Shown piece by piece: positions 47,205 through 57,500 of a stretch of 64,000 bases of DNA. How positions within the stretch are numbered: position 1 is the stretch's first letter; each line of letters starts with the position of its first letter. The stretch comes from Bathymodiolus brooksi (lineage: Eukaryota > Mollusca > Bivalvia > Mytilida > Modiolidae), in the NCBI GenBank assembly GCA_963680875.1, contig OY804579.1, positions 27,885,804-27,949,803 of the forward strand. Direction: 5' to 3'. The position numbers and the translations under genes were made by a program. The notes beneath the pieces were generated by a model that did no database searches, was not told the DNA's origin, and saw nothing but the letters and a program-made list of their open reading frames with translations.

Positions 47205-49340
47205 CAGGATTGGGCAGTTATAACCGTCCCGGTCAATAATCCTTGAGTGGTCAATACTGGTCAATACTATTATTTTAAGTGAAAAATGATCAATTTTGTT
47301 CTTTTTCATATCTAAAATGATGAACATTTTCATTTGAAGTCCCAATTTAAATTTTTATTTCTGTATGAATAATCTGTTAAATATCTTAAAACATCACTGA
47401 ATTACTATTGAAATCTATTTAAGGCACATTTTCAGGTTTTCAGGTGCAGTACTAAATACATTTATAATTACATAAAGATTTATTTAATTCAAAATGTGTG
47501 ATTGCAACAGGTAAGTTACAGGTAGCTTAATTAAAATGCTGGACAGGTAACTCTACACCTGACTGACAGGTGGTCAATTAAGAAATTTAAATTGCTAGAA
47601 CAACATAACCCCAATAAATGTGTAAGAAGGAAAAGGGTAATAAAATTAAAAGTGGCCAGCTTGAAACAATACAATGTTTAAAGTTCATTCATACATGTAT
47701 GTGAGACAGAATGATTCTGAATGCATGAAATGGAAAGTTTATAGGGCCTTTACTCTTCATGGCTTCTCTTATGTATGGCTTCTTACCAAATGATTAATAA
47801 TGAAGTCTAACTTATATTGAAAGCATCACTAATTAATTATACCACGATGAAGCCAAAAGACCCTATTTGGAATTTGTACCAAATAGATGAAGACAGCAAC
47901 AAACTCACTACCAGAGATGCAAAGACTGTAATGCAACAGTAAGTGCCAAGGTGTTGGGAATGAGGAGTTATAGAGAGAAATGCCCATCAGCAGCTAGACC
48001 TGCAAAGCGACCCTTGGCAGACCTTGATCCAGAGCCAGACCAAAAACTAGCACTCCCAGTAAGACTGAATCAGCTTCCATACCAGAGCCTTCAGCTAAGA
48101 AAGCTAGACAGACCAACATGACCAGCTTCAGCTACAGCACTGACCAGATAATGTCCAGAAATCTTGATGAGCAGATTGCAAAGCTCTTTTTCGCCTGCAA
48201 CCTGCCCTTCAACATAGCAGACCACCCTGTCTTCAGAGAGACTATACAGATGCTTCGACCGGGTTACAGCCCACCTAACCGTAAAGACATCGGTGGCCAT
48301 CTTCTAGATCAGGTCCATGAAAAGATTGCCTCAAATGTGTCTACAGAACTACAAGGCAAAGAAGTGGTACTGATTCAAGATGGTTGGTGACATCCACAAC
48401 ACTCCAGTGATAGCCACCAGTCTGCAGTGTGAAGGAAAGTCATACTTCTTGTCTGCTGTTGATGCCGGTACCAACAAGAAGACAGCAGCCTACTGCACCT
48501 CAGTTGCCCAAGAAGCCATCTCCACAGCAACAGAACAGTACCAGTGTACAGTTACTGGAGTGGTGACAGACAATGAGAAGAAGATGGTGGTCATGAAGCA
48601 GAACCTACATGACAGCAATCCAGAACTGACAGTCTATGGGTGTTCTGCACACTGGTTGAACCTACTAGGACAAGACATCACACCAGCACAAGTCATCAAT
48701 CAGGTTGTCGAAATAAACAAGTACTTCAGAAACCATCATATACCAGGGTCCCTGTTATCTGAAATACCTGATTCTGTAAAGCCACAACTACCAGCAGAGA
48801 CCAGATGGAACAGCCAACTCACCTGCATAGACACTTACATTAGAAACAGACCATACATGCCGATGATCATTGCCAAGAATGAAGAGCTCATTGACCCCAG
48901 AATATGCAGCATCATCCACAACGTTGGCCTGTTCAATGAAGCTAAACATCTACAACTACAACTCCAGCCTGTGTCCAATGGACTCGACAGACTACAATCA
49001 GATAGTTTCACCATTGCTGATGCCTGTGCAGCTGAGACATGGATAGACCTGTTACAGAACTCAGGCCTACAGACATACAAGGACAAGGTGCTTCACAGAT
49101 TCCAACAGGCCATGACTCCAACTCACTACCTTCCCAACATACTACATCCACAGTACAGAGGGAAATTACTACTTCCAGACCAGGTGTCAAGTGCTCAAGA
49201 TCTACTCTTTCAGACCACCCCAGATATGCTACCTGACCTCCTCAGCTTCATGTCTGACTCGCTCGAGATCCCGAACACCCTACTACATGCCTCTGTAATT
49301 CCCCAAGCTACATACGTACATGATGTCTCCATTTTTCAGA
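47205..49340 (+). mobile_element. hAT-type element, 3' end not found
   Basis: CAGGATTGGGCAGTTATAAC at 47,205 has the form of an hAT terminus, followed by 'ccgtcccggtcaataatcc'. It interrupts the MULE zinc-finger coding region exactly there. An hAT transposase pseudogene follows in the same orientation. No matching inverted terminus was found before the pogo-like element, so the right end is truncated or too diverged. Confidence 0.6.
47847..49330 (+). pseudogene. hAT transposase pseudogene with BED zinc finger and DUF659-type core
   Basis: An ATG at 47,847 begins MKPKDPIWNLYQIDEDSNK. After a frameshift, a BED-type finger follows (CKDCNATVSAKV ... RSYREKC, 47,920-47,975) in which the usual His before the last Cys is Tyr. 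A second frame change precedes PSAKKARQTNMTSF (about 48,100). Then come LFFACNLPFNIADHPVF, a frame break at about 48,385 just after LIQDGW, VVTDNEKKMVVMKQNLHDS and GCSAHWLNLLGQDI (DUF659-like/RNase-H-fold core), and LPAETRWNSQL. Similarity fades after about 49,320, so the C-terminal dimerisation region is absent. At least three frame breaks and a missing C-terminus make it non-functional. Confidence 0.8.
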
Positions 49341-49552
49341 ACATTTTTCTTTCGGTAAAGAATTCCCTCAACAAGTATAGCTTTATTTCCTCTGTTAGTT
49401 TTTGTTTGTATTATCTCCATTTTGATTGACTTTTATGAGGTTGTCTGAACACAAAATTAAATGCTCAGTGTATTTATATGTTGAGGAACTGAGCGAATTC
49501 TCACCACATTTACGTATTATACAAATTTTAAACCCCATGGCTAAATCATATA

Positions 49553-51423
49553 CAGTGGAACCTGTGCGATCCGACATCCTGTGACTTCCGACAAGAATTT
49601 CAACTCCCAAAATATTTCTTTAACATTCTTTGTTTAAAATTCTTGAGTATTCCGACACCTGTCACTTCCAACATCTGACATTGTTTTATGGTCCCAGTGT
49701 TATTAATTACACTTTATTAATCCTGTCTTATCCAACCCTTTGATCTGCTCATTAACAAATTACCATCCTGCCATGCTTATCATTAAATAAAAGCCATAAA
49801 CAAATTGAGGGCTTAGCTGACAAATAAATTGTGATTTTAACTAATTGATTGGCGGGTAATTAGAGTCTCAATAGTAAGGGTTAAAATAATGTATATGTAA
49901 TAATTAAAATTTTTACAGTAAACTGTTTCCACTTTCTTTGTAAAGGACATGGCTACAACCATTATCTGATATATTATGAAATTGTTCTAGGCTTGTGTAC
50001 ACACATAAATTATGATTTGAATGTATTGATTGGCAGGTGATTAAAGACTCATTAATTAGAGTTAAAAGTAAGTTTACCAATACAATAATAATTAAAATTT
50101 TACCCATAGCTGTTTTCACTTTCTTTGTAAATGACATGACTACAACCAAGAGTTATCATATCAGATTATGAAATTGTGCTAAATATATTAATTGTGTATG
50201 CATTAAATATTAAATGTATTTGTATCTACATTGTATAAACATCCCTTTACCATACATGTGATAGAGTTGCTATGCTACAACTGGAGATTTGCAAATTTTT
50301 GGCTGGAGATTTGATCTCGTAACTGGGGATTTTTTATCAACGTATTTGATGCGTGTTTTTATTTTTTATTGATGTTTTCCTTTTGTTTGTTTCAGTATTG
50401 AACCAACTGCATCCCATTTCAATAGATATTGTTTACATTTCTGTCTTATTAGTAGTGTTTCATATGATGAATGAAGGATAAAAACTGTATTTATAATTTA
50501 TTCATAATCATTCATAATCATAAGGTTATAACAAAGCAATAGCAATGAAGACAGAATGTTCTGAACAATAAAGTCATAGAGCACTAAAATTAAAAAGTCA
50601 CTTTGCTGCTGGTGTGTTGAGTGATAACACTAAGCATACATTTCGGCATTTTTGTGGTTTATCAATTCCATCCTGGAACTTAGTCCTTAAATAATACTTT
50701 GATCGGCTTTGGTCCCAAACAAGCCATAGCAACTCAATCCGAGATGAATTCATTGCACCTTTGATTGAAATAAGAAGTTTTCCTCGGCATCAAAGGTTGT
50801 CCGACTCCTGTTTGCACAACGTTTTATAACTATTTTTAATTGTCGCTATCACACTTCTAATCATCTAAGCATGTACCACAAACCCACTTCCTTATCTCCA
50901 ATTAACTGTCAATCAGTGGATAATTGTTGTATAATCATCAACACCTTAATTAATCACCATGACCCAATGTACCTGTAAAGGTGTCAAACAGATCAATAAC
51001 CGGATATTAAATATGACATTCACCTTTATCATTCGTATCTCTCAGCGTTTTTCCGCAGCGCGGGAGTTCCAAATGGGAAATTTCCAGAAATATTGATCGC
51101 AAAATGTAGATCAAGATTTTATTGTACTTGATTTTTTTCATGGGCGGAAGATTTTGAAAGTTGACGAGAGGGACGGAAGGGACTCTCAAAATCGGGAGAA
51201 AAATGCTCCCGCCGGAAGGTTCACATATATGCTTTACATAGTAGTTCCAATTATTTAGACCATCCTTCATCATCAAATTAAATCAAATATACACAATTCC
51301 TTCTCTTGTTCATTTTGTGCACATTTCTGTTAACTAAAATGAAAACCTGAGTTTTCCAACATCCTGTACAATCCGACACATTTCCCTGGTCCCTTGGTGT
51401 GTCGGATTAGACAGGTTCCACTG
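49553..51423. mobile_element. pogo/Tigger-like TIR element with TA target
   Basis: Ends are CAGTGGAACCTGTGCGATCC and (minus) CAGTGGAACCTGTCTAATCC, each flanked by TA (49,551-49,552 and 51,424-51,425). Subterminal 'ccgacatcctgt' and 'ccaacatcctgtacaatccg' motifs repeat near both ends. CAGT(G/A)GAACCT ends on a TA target are typical of pogo/Tigger elements. No transposase is encoded in the 1,871 bp, so it is a deletion derivative. A two-copy ~184-bp direct repeat lies at about 49,810-50,160 ('cactttctttgtaaa-gaca', 'tggctacaacca'). Confidence 0.8.
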
Positions 51424-51642
51424 TATATGTAAATGTATTAACCAGTAATCACAATAATGATATATTTATCAAGTTTAATTTGTGTAACAGAGATATACTA
51501 TCATTTTTTTTACCTACTATTACCTATTTAAAATTGTCGGAAATGTAAAAACAAAAATTGCCGGAAATGTATAAAAAATATTGTCGGAAATGAAAAGTAG
51601 TTATTTTCAAAATTGTCGGAAATGAAGTGCAGCCAAATATGT

Positions 51643-52392
51643 TAATTGAAGGGTGTTATAATTTAATAGAGAAATGTTTATACAGCACTTAAAAGTGCAT
51701 CACCGTTAGCCTAGTGAATGGTTTGGAAGTATTTTTTTTACCGGAAGTTGTTAAAATCTTTTCACATATAAACATTTCTGTCATTTTTACACATGCATTC
51801 AAAATCAAATCATTCACAAACATTTTCATGTGGATTATAACCCATTAAAAAGTATGCTTGTACTTATTTCGTCATTAAAATTGTCAACTACCCTATGCAG
51901 CTGGTCCAGAAAGTTAAGGTCACTTGAGGACAGCATGGACCATGGCTATATATCAATGTCAAACTGCTTTCCAAATTTCATTGTTAGTTGGATTCTTAAT
52001 TTCGTGGATCAGCCTACCCACGAAAACCATGAAAATTGGTACCCCACCAATAAAGGTGATTTCACAGTACCATATTTTGTTTCAAAGTCGAAAAAAAAAA
52101 TAGCAGTGGAATTTACTAGAAGAATTTAAACCAATAATAAAGGACAGAATTTACTTGTCTATAATGTATAAAGTACATGTTTGGTGTTGAGTTTAGTTAG
52201 GAAGAGATTGATTTATGAAATGATTTTTATTTGTACTTTATATCACACATAATATGGATGAAACTTGATGTTTTCTTTACCTTAAGAGAATAGCATAGTG
52301 TAATTTAAAATCAGAATTAGAACAATTAACAAACTGACAATGACTCTTATCTTGTTTTAACTGCTGCGTTGACTTTTAAAATATTTTTACAG
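51643..52392. other. Unassigned, with a 'ttcgtgg' repeat piece and intron-like lead into an exon
   Basis: About 51,995-52,080 is related to 45,040-45,130. From about 52,350 the sequence is pyrimidine-rich ('cttgttttaactgctgcgtt', 'tatttttacag') ahead of the aminotransferase-like exon. No other coding signal was seen. Confidence 0.45.
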
Positions 52393-52511
52393 CAGAGCAT
52401 GTAAACTACATTTTGAGATTTCACCAATGAAGATACTGCAGGCATCAAGACAGTATTTATATGATGATTCTGGAAATGAATATCTGGACTGTATCAGTAG
52501 TGCTTCTCATG
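52393..52511 (+). CDS. Internal exon of a class-III PLP aminotransferase-like gene (phospho-lyase type)
   Basis: Between an acceptor (TTTTTACAG at 52,384-52,392) and a donor (CATG|GTAAGC at 52,511/52,512) the frame is open and reads ACKLHFEISPMKILQASRQY followed by LYDDSGNEYLDCISSASH. Known proteins of the ethanolamine-phosphate / 5-phosphohydroxylysine phospho-lyase group (AGXT2L1/AGXT2L2) have at this place C-x-L-x-F-x(3)-P-(V/L)-K-I-V-x-A-x-G-Q-Y-x-Y-D-x(2)-G-x(2)-Y-(L/I)-D-C-I-x-N-V-x-H-V-G, near the N-terminus. Such enzymes use pyridoxal phosphate to release phosphate and ammonia from their substrates. This exon carries none of the active-site residues (the PLP Lys is far downstream). 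No upstream or downstream exon was recognised, so it could be one exon of a gene with TE-filled introns or an isolated copy. It is the only host-gene signal I trust here. Confidence 0.6.
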
Positions 52512-52718
52512 GTAAGCTTATATTATGATCCAAAACCTGCACTCTATTATACTTGAGTCACCCCCTTAGTGTCCACCTAAAAGCTGTGATTTCTCAGTGA
52601 TTACTTATCTCTTTGTTTATAAGCAAATTATTTCATTTGTTAAAACCTTATTCCAAGATAATCTGCAAATTTGTTTGGTGTTTATTATAAACAATTTGGC
52701 ATGATATATCATTTTAGC

Positions 52719-53345
52719 TTCCCTGGCTGAAAGCCATACAAACTTTTGTCATCTCTTGGCGTCTATCGTTCGTCTTTCGTACCCTTTAAACTTTCACATT
52801 TAAATCTTCTCCTTGGAAATCACTGGACCAAACATGGCTAGGATGGTCCCTTTCAAAATTGTCTCCGATGGCTGCTTTAGTAAAAATATACATTTCTATT
52901 GCTGCTTTATTATAAGTCAAAATAAGGTCAAATATTAACTGCAGTTACATAGCAAAGAGTAGTTTAGCATATTTTCCAGTTTTTCTGTGAAATTTTTCTT
53001 TCAGCCATTTATAATTTATAATCAGTGATTATTCGAATTGGCCATATTTTGATAAAAGATCACATTTAAATTGTCTCCTGTGAAACTATTGAACTAAATT
53101 AAACCAAATATGGCTGAGATAGTTCTTTGATGGTCCTCTCTTCAAAATTATGTCAATGACAACTGCACCCTCCATTCAAGATGGCTGCTGTTGCTAAAAA
53201 TATAAATGTCAATTTCTGCTTTATAGCAAGTTAAAATGAACTTGAACTTTAATTGCAGTTACATGACAACCAGTAGTTTAACATATATTCTTAGTTTTTC
53301 TCAATCTGTGAAATTTTTCTTTCAGCCAATTTATACTTTTATGCA
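52719..53345 (+). mobile_element. Degenerate HINE-like element
   Basis: It starts 'agcttccctggctgaaagcc' and 'catctcttggcgtc', a decayed form of the HINE 5' region. Two diverged monomers follow with 'aaatcttctccttgga', 'catggctaggatggtcc' and 'caagatggctgctgttgct'. No 3' hairpin was found. It is clearly older than the other HINE copies, and lies in the putative intron after the exon. Confidence 0.65.
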
Positions 53346-53350
53346 AATAA

Positions 53351-53465
53351 GGGACTGACCATTTAACTTGAATGAGGGGGGGGGGGGGGGGTTATGGTTT
53401 TTTGTTTCGTTCATAATTTTTTTTTCGGACAACACAAGAGTTTGTCGCGCGATTATGATTTGTTG
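53351..53465 (+). repeat. Dispersed repeat beginning GGGACTGACCATTTAACTTG with long G run
   Basis: Same head as the repeats at 6,520 and 57,265, here followed by 15 consecutive G and 'ttatggttttttgtttcg'. Confidence 0.6.
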
Positions 53466-53510
53466 AAATTTCTGTGTGTGGTGAGATGTCAGATATGGGA
53501 GGGTAGTTAA

Positions 53511-53620
53511 AACCCTTGTAGCTCTTCGGCTAATTCAGGAAATGACTCATCAGTCACATCCTACGGATGCTTGGATAAGGGTTCCATTTCCTTATTTAGC
53601 CTCCGGGCTAAACTCTGGTT
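53511..53620. mobile_element. 110-bp TTAA-flanked hairpin MITE
   Basis: TTAA lies on both sides (53,507-53,510 and 53,621-53,624). The ends AACCCTTGTAGCTC and (minus) AACCAGAGTTTAGCC continue into the matching inner blocks 'cggctaa' and 'aggaaatg'. TTAA targets are used by piggyBac and Kolobok elements. Confidence 0.6.
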
Positions 53621-53624
53621 TTAA

Positions 53625-54069
53625 TTGGATTCTTTAAAGTTTTAGCAAATCAAAGTAGATACCAGATAAAGAACTAAATATTACCCAAAAATGTGAGCAA
53701 ATCAAAGAACAACTTAAGTCCAAATTCAATGCATAAATTCATGTATGTTCTCTGTAGTACATGTATGTAAACCTGATTGATGACAGATAAGTGTATACCA
53801 AAATTATTTTAGACTTCTGATTTTTATAAATATATTTCTGTGATGAAAGAGAAAAATTGCAATAAACAAATTTTATTAGAGAACACTTAATATGTTCAAA
53901 ACAACATGAACAATATTCAAATTCAAATTGCTGTCCATTCTCAAAAAACAAAAAAACAAAATTCATTTCACTAAATCTTTGTCTCCAACATCATCTTCTG
54001 ATAACGGTTCTTTTAAGGTACAAACTGTGTATCACAAGAACTTGAAAGACTGGAACAAGGCATTCTCTG
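53625..54069. other. Unassigned stretch
   Basis: AT-rich, with open frames of no recognisable content. It may include the 3' flank of the tyrosine-recombinase element on the minus strand. Confidence 0.3.
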
Positions 54070-54905
54070 TTAAAATAAATTGCAAGTTGTTGAATTTAAA
54101 ACAGAATTTGAAAAATTACATGTGGCTTCCTTATGATAATATGTATAAAATGTTTTAGCAGTAGCCCAATTAGCAATTTCCATTATTTCACTCAGTTGTA
54201 CACCTTGGGCATATGCAGCTGAAGAGGATGCACCTCTGAAACAATGGGCTGTAAAATGTTTACTATCGATACCAGACCTGTCCAGTATTTGTTTTAACCA
54301 TCTAGCAACTGTAGATGTTCTTTCTTTGAAAGTTTTATATGAAACAAGAAGTTTTCTAGAATGACGTTTTGGTTCTGTTTTTAATATATAATATCTCATT
54401 GCACAGTTTCTCATGTGTAAAAGCATTAGTTTTTACTTTCTGCATACTATGACCAGGTCTAGTTGTTTTCATTAAATCTTTAATTGAAAATACTATGAAG
54501 TCACCATAGAATCTAAATCCAGAGATATTAAAGTTTGTACTCTCGGTGCTGTTGTTAAATCCAGAGATATTAAAGTTTGTACTCTCTGTGCTGTTGTTAA
54601 ATCCAGAGATATTAAAGTTTGTACACTCTGTGCTGTTGTTAAATCAAGAGATATTAAAGTTTGTACTCTCGGTGCTGTTGTTAAATCCAGAGATATCAAA
54701 GTTTGTACTCTCTGTGCTGTTGTTAAATCCAGAGATATTAAAGTTTGTACTCTCTGTGCTGTTGTTAAATCCAGAGATATTAAAGTTTGTACTCTCTGTG
54801 CTGTTATTGAATGCTATCAAAGCAGAAGTTTTGAGTGTTAATTCTTCAAATGATAAACTTTGTAAAGGATGTAAAGATTTTGATATTCAACTTTACTTAC
54901 ATCCC
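54070..54905 (-). pseudogene. Tyrosine recombinase (DIRS/Ngaro-like) pseudogene with amplified box I
   Basis: Minus-strand reading, N to C: SLHPLQSLSFEELTLKTSA (about 54,880-54,825), a one-base frame break, seven 14-residue units of TTAQRVQTLISLDL (54,808-54,515), then DSMV and a frame break. Next comes FIVFSIKDLMKTTRPGHSM (about 54,490-54,440), another break near 54,370, and RKLLVSYKTFKE, FTAHCFRGASSSAA and TFYTYYHKEA (54,340-54,110). In tyrosine recombinases the catalytic set is Arg (box I), His-x-x-Arg and the nucleophilic Tyr. Here the Arg is in TAQRVQTL, the H-x-x-R is HCFR and the Tyr is in FYTYYH. DIRS- and Ngaro-type retroelements and Cryptons carry such enzymes, and the wording of these motifs is closest to DIRS/Ngaro-like copies in invertebrates. 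Frameshifts and a stop upstream of the first block (TGA near 54,895) make it a pseudogene. The reverse transcriptase expected in a retroelement was not found nearby. Confidence 0.75.
54515..54808 (-). repeat. 42-bp tandem repeat (7 copies) inside the recombinase box I
   Basis: Units start at 54,515, 54,557, 54,599, 54,641, 54,683, 54,725 and 54,767 ('aaatccagagatattaaagt' on the plus strand). All are 42 bp and nearly identical. Because the length is 3 x 14 the coding frame is kept through the array. One unit carries the normal box-I Arg; a typical protein has it once. Confidence 0.95.
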
Positions 54906-55064
54906 ATATATACAATGTACATGTACATGTATATTTTGGTTTTGGAGAATTACTAAAAAATATTCCTCTCATAAACCTATTAATTAATTAATTATCCGAT
55001 AGGCTTGTATCACCCCAGACTGAAATTGTTTGACATATTGAAGCTTTATGTGCATTAATTGTAC
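54906..55064. other. Unassigned spacer
   Basis: A short AT-rich stretch between the recombinase pseudogene and the family-2 array. No feature seen. Confidence 0.3.
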
Positions 55065-56325
55065 GTCCGTCCGTCCAATATATTTTTCGTCGCATTTTTC
55101 TCAGTAACTGTTGATGGCAGCAATCTGATATTTGGTCACAAGCGTAATATAGGTATACCATATAGTGGGTAGCGTTTTTGGACCCGTCAAATATAGGTAT
55201 ACCATATAGTGGGTAGCGTTTTTGGACCCGTCAGATTCCTACTTCCTGTTTGCCGACTTAGTTGGTTTTTATACACATTGAACATATATGCACTTTTTTC
55301 GTCACATTTTTCTCAACAACTATTGATGGCAGAAATCTGATATTTGGTCACAAGCTTCATATAAATACCCCATATCGTGGGAAGCGTTTTTGAACCCATC
55401 AGATTCCTACTTCCTGTTTGCCGACTTCGTTGATTTTTATACACATTGAACATATACAATGTATGCTCATTTTTCGTCGCATTTTCGTCAGCAACTATTG
55501 ATGGCAGAAATCTGATATTTGGTCACAAGCTTCATATAGGTACCCCATATCGTGGGAAGCGTTTTTGGACCCATCAGATTCCTACTTCCTGTTTGCCGAT
55601 TTTGTTGATTTTTATACACATTTAACATACATTTGTATATGCACATTTTTCGTCGCATTTTTCTAAGCAACTATTGATGACAGGAATCTGATATTTGGTC
55701 ACAAGCTTCATATAGGTATGCCATATTGTGGGAAGCGTTTTTGAACCCGTCAGATTCCTACTTCCTGTTTGCCGACTTAGTTGGTTTTTATACACATTGA
55801 ACATATATGAACATTTTTCGTCACATTTTTCTCAGCAACTATTGATGGCAGAGATCAGATATGTGGTCACAAGCTTTATATAGGTACCCCATATCATGGG
55901 AAGCGTTTTTGGACACATCAGATTCCTACTTCCTGTTTGTCGACTTTGTTGATTTTTATACACATTGAACATATATGCACATTTTTCATCACATTTTTCT
56001 CAGCAACTATTGATGACAGAGATCTGATAGTTGGTCACAAGCTTCATATAGGTACCCCATATCGTGGGAAGCGTTTTTGGACCCATCAGATTCCTACTTC
56101 CTGTTTGCCGACTTTGTTGATTTTTATGCACATTGAACATACATTTTGTATATGCCCAATTTAGTCGCATTTTTCTCAGCAACTATTGATGGCAGAAATC
56201 TGATATTTGGTCACAAGCTTTATATAGGTATCCCATATCGTGGGAAGCATTTGTTCACCCGTCAGATTCCTACTTCCTGTTTGCCGAAGAACGGGGGTAT
56301 CATAAGTGAGCATTAGCTCACAGTT
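55065..56325 (-). mobile_element. HINE-like family-2 array, inverted
   Basis: About seven units contain 'cctacttcctgtttgccgac', 'gttggtttttatacacattg' and 'atttggtcacaagcttcata', the reverse complement of the array at 8,369-9,717. The side towards 55,065 begins with an ACGG-type microsatellite ('acgtccgtccgtccaa') but lacks the TATACCCCC hairpin. The other side has the element's 5' region: (minus) 'gtgagctaatgctcacttat' with a GTGAGC/GCTCAC hairpin, and 'gatacccccgtt' (56,285-56,325). A 48-bp stretch is duplicated at 55,148-55,230. Confidence 0.8.
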
Positions 56326-56334
56326 CATCTTGTG

Positions 56335-57492
56335 ATTTTTCCATTACCCATATGAGTATTTCTTTTTCAATGGATGAGTCTAGCCTGGCTAAGGTGGTAA
56401 ACAAGATCATTGCATTTTTGTCCTGCGTTGTCTCTATTGGTTCTGCCCCTATTAGTATATAGATAGCTATTGCTGCGGTTTGCTCTGGAAGGCATTGAAA
56501 TTGTCTGCAGGTTGCCCTTTGAAGCTGTTCTAATTTCTTTGTGTCTAATGATGTATATGCCTGGATTTCCAGTCCATATAGATACTGTGGGACAGCGTAT
56601 GTATTCCAGATTTTCAGTAGAACTTAACTGGGGACATTCCTGATCTTGCGTGCAGTCCAGGTCCTAGTAAGGCATATATTGTTCGTCTGCCTATACTTAA
56701 TCTCTCTTCAATATTTATATTTCCCGTTTTCTTGGTAAGTTATTCTGAGGTGCTTAATTGATTGTACTCTGTTTATTTCCTGGCCTCCTAATATATATTT
56801 TTTCGGATGTGTTTGTAGAGCTTTTGATACATTTATTATTTCAGTTTTTTCCAGGTTTAGTTTCACTAAATCTCTTTTGGTGTTATGTTCTAGGAGATTT
56901 AACATGGCTTGAATGTCTTTACTCTCTCCCAGCAGAGCAATGTCATCTGCACAGGCAGGCGCTGATACATTAATATTTCTGATAGTAGCTCCCAGTGTGC
57001 TTTTTGTAATACTATCCAAAATTGTGTTGTTATACCTCTTGTAGAGTAAGGTTGACAGTTTTGCACCTTGGCGTATCCCTTGTTTAATATCTATACTTTC
57101 TGTGGTCTGGTCTCCCCATTTAACTTTCAGTATTAGTCCATCATAAATGTTCCTTAGTAATAGCCACATATCACCAGTTATTCCATCGTGATATAACTTA
57201 TTTAGCATTATGTCATGGTTGAAGGTAACAAATGCTTTTTCTGCATCTACAGTCACAAGTTCTAAGGGAACGACCATTTAACTTGAAGGGGGGGGGGGGG
57301 GTTATGTTTTTTTTGTAAAAAAATATTCTGTAGTTGCGTGTTCAGTGAAACCTCTCTGTAAGGGATTTTGCGTCGGAGATAGCTGTTTTTCTAATCACTC
57401 TTTGATGACCGACTCAAAAATTTTTGAGAACGTGTTTGTGACGACTATGCCTCTATAATGTCCTGGAATAGTTTTGTCCTTTTAAAAATCTC
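56335..57492 (-). pseudogene. LINE reverse-transcriptase pseudogene 3
   Basis: Reading the minus strand: KDKTIPGHYRGIVVTNTFSK and QNPLQRGFT (57,490-57,350), then an inserted repeat (57,265-57,345). The frame continues from 57,277 with LELVTVDAEKAFVTFNHDIM (motif A, the Asp in VDAEKAF), LLLRNIYDGL, KQGIRQGAKLSTLLY (a changed form of GVRQGxxLSPxLF), PACADDIALLGE (motif C, both Asp kept) and KLNLEKTEIINV. The same gene goes on past the 56,708 stop into YAVPQYLYGLEIQAY, LEQLQRATCRQFQCLPEQT and LIGAEPIETTQDKNA down to about 56,335. It belongs to a different LINE lineage from those at 22.8 and 24.9 kb. It is broken by stops, frame changes and the insertion. Confidence 0.75.
57265..57345. repeat. 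Dispersed repeat GGGAACGACCATTTAACTTG inserted in LINE 3
   Basis: The head motif and a run of 12 G match the copies at 6,520 and 53,351. It separates QRGFT from ELVTVDAEKAF of the reverse transcriptase, so it inserted into the LINE. Confidence 0.6.
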
Positions 57493-57500
57493 TTTTTATT

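Larger units (their letters stand above)
45722..51633 (-). mobile_element. MULE-type DNA transposon with 9-bp TSD (5.9 kb, with nested elements)
   Basis: CAAATATGT occurs immediately outside both ends (45,713-45,721 and 51,634-51,642). The left terminus GCTACATTTCATTTCCGGCA and the right terminus (minus) GCTGCACTTCATTTCCGACA are inverted copies. Further TTTCCGACAA/TTTCCGGCAA motifs are iterated at each end, two on the left and four on the right. A MULE transposase pseudogene lies inside on the minus strand, which agrees with the 9-bp duplication. An hAT element and a pogo-like element have inserted into it, and subtracting them leaves roughly 1.8-2 kb. Confidence 0.85.

Noticed and set aside
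54546..54956. Plus-strand 136-codon frame with a LLLNPEILKFV-type repeat
   Set aside because: It is the antisense shadow of the amplified recombinase segment. The minus-strand reading has matching flanks and catalytic motifs.
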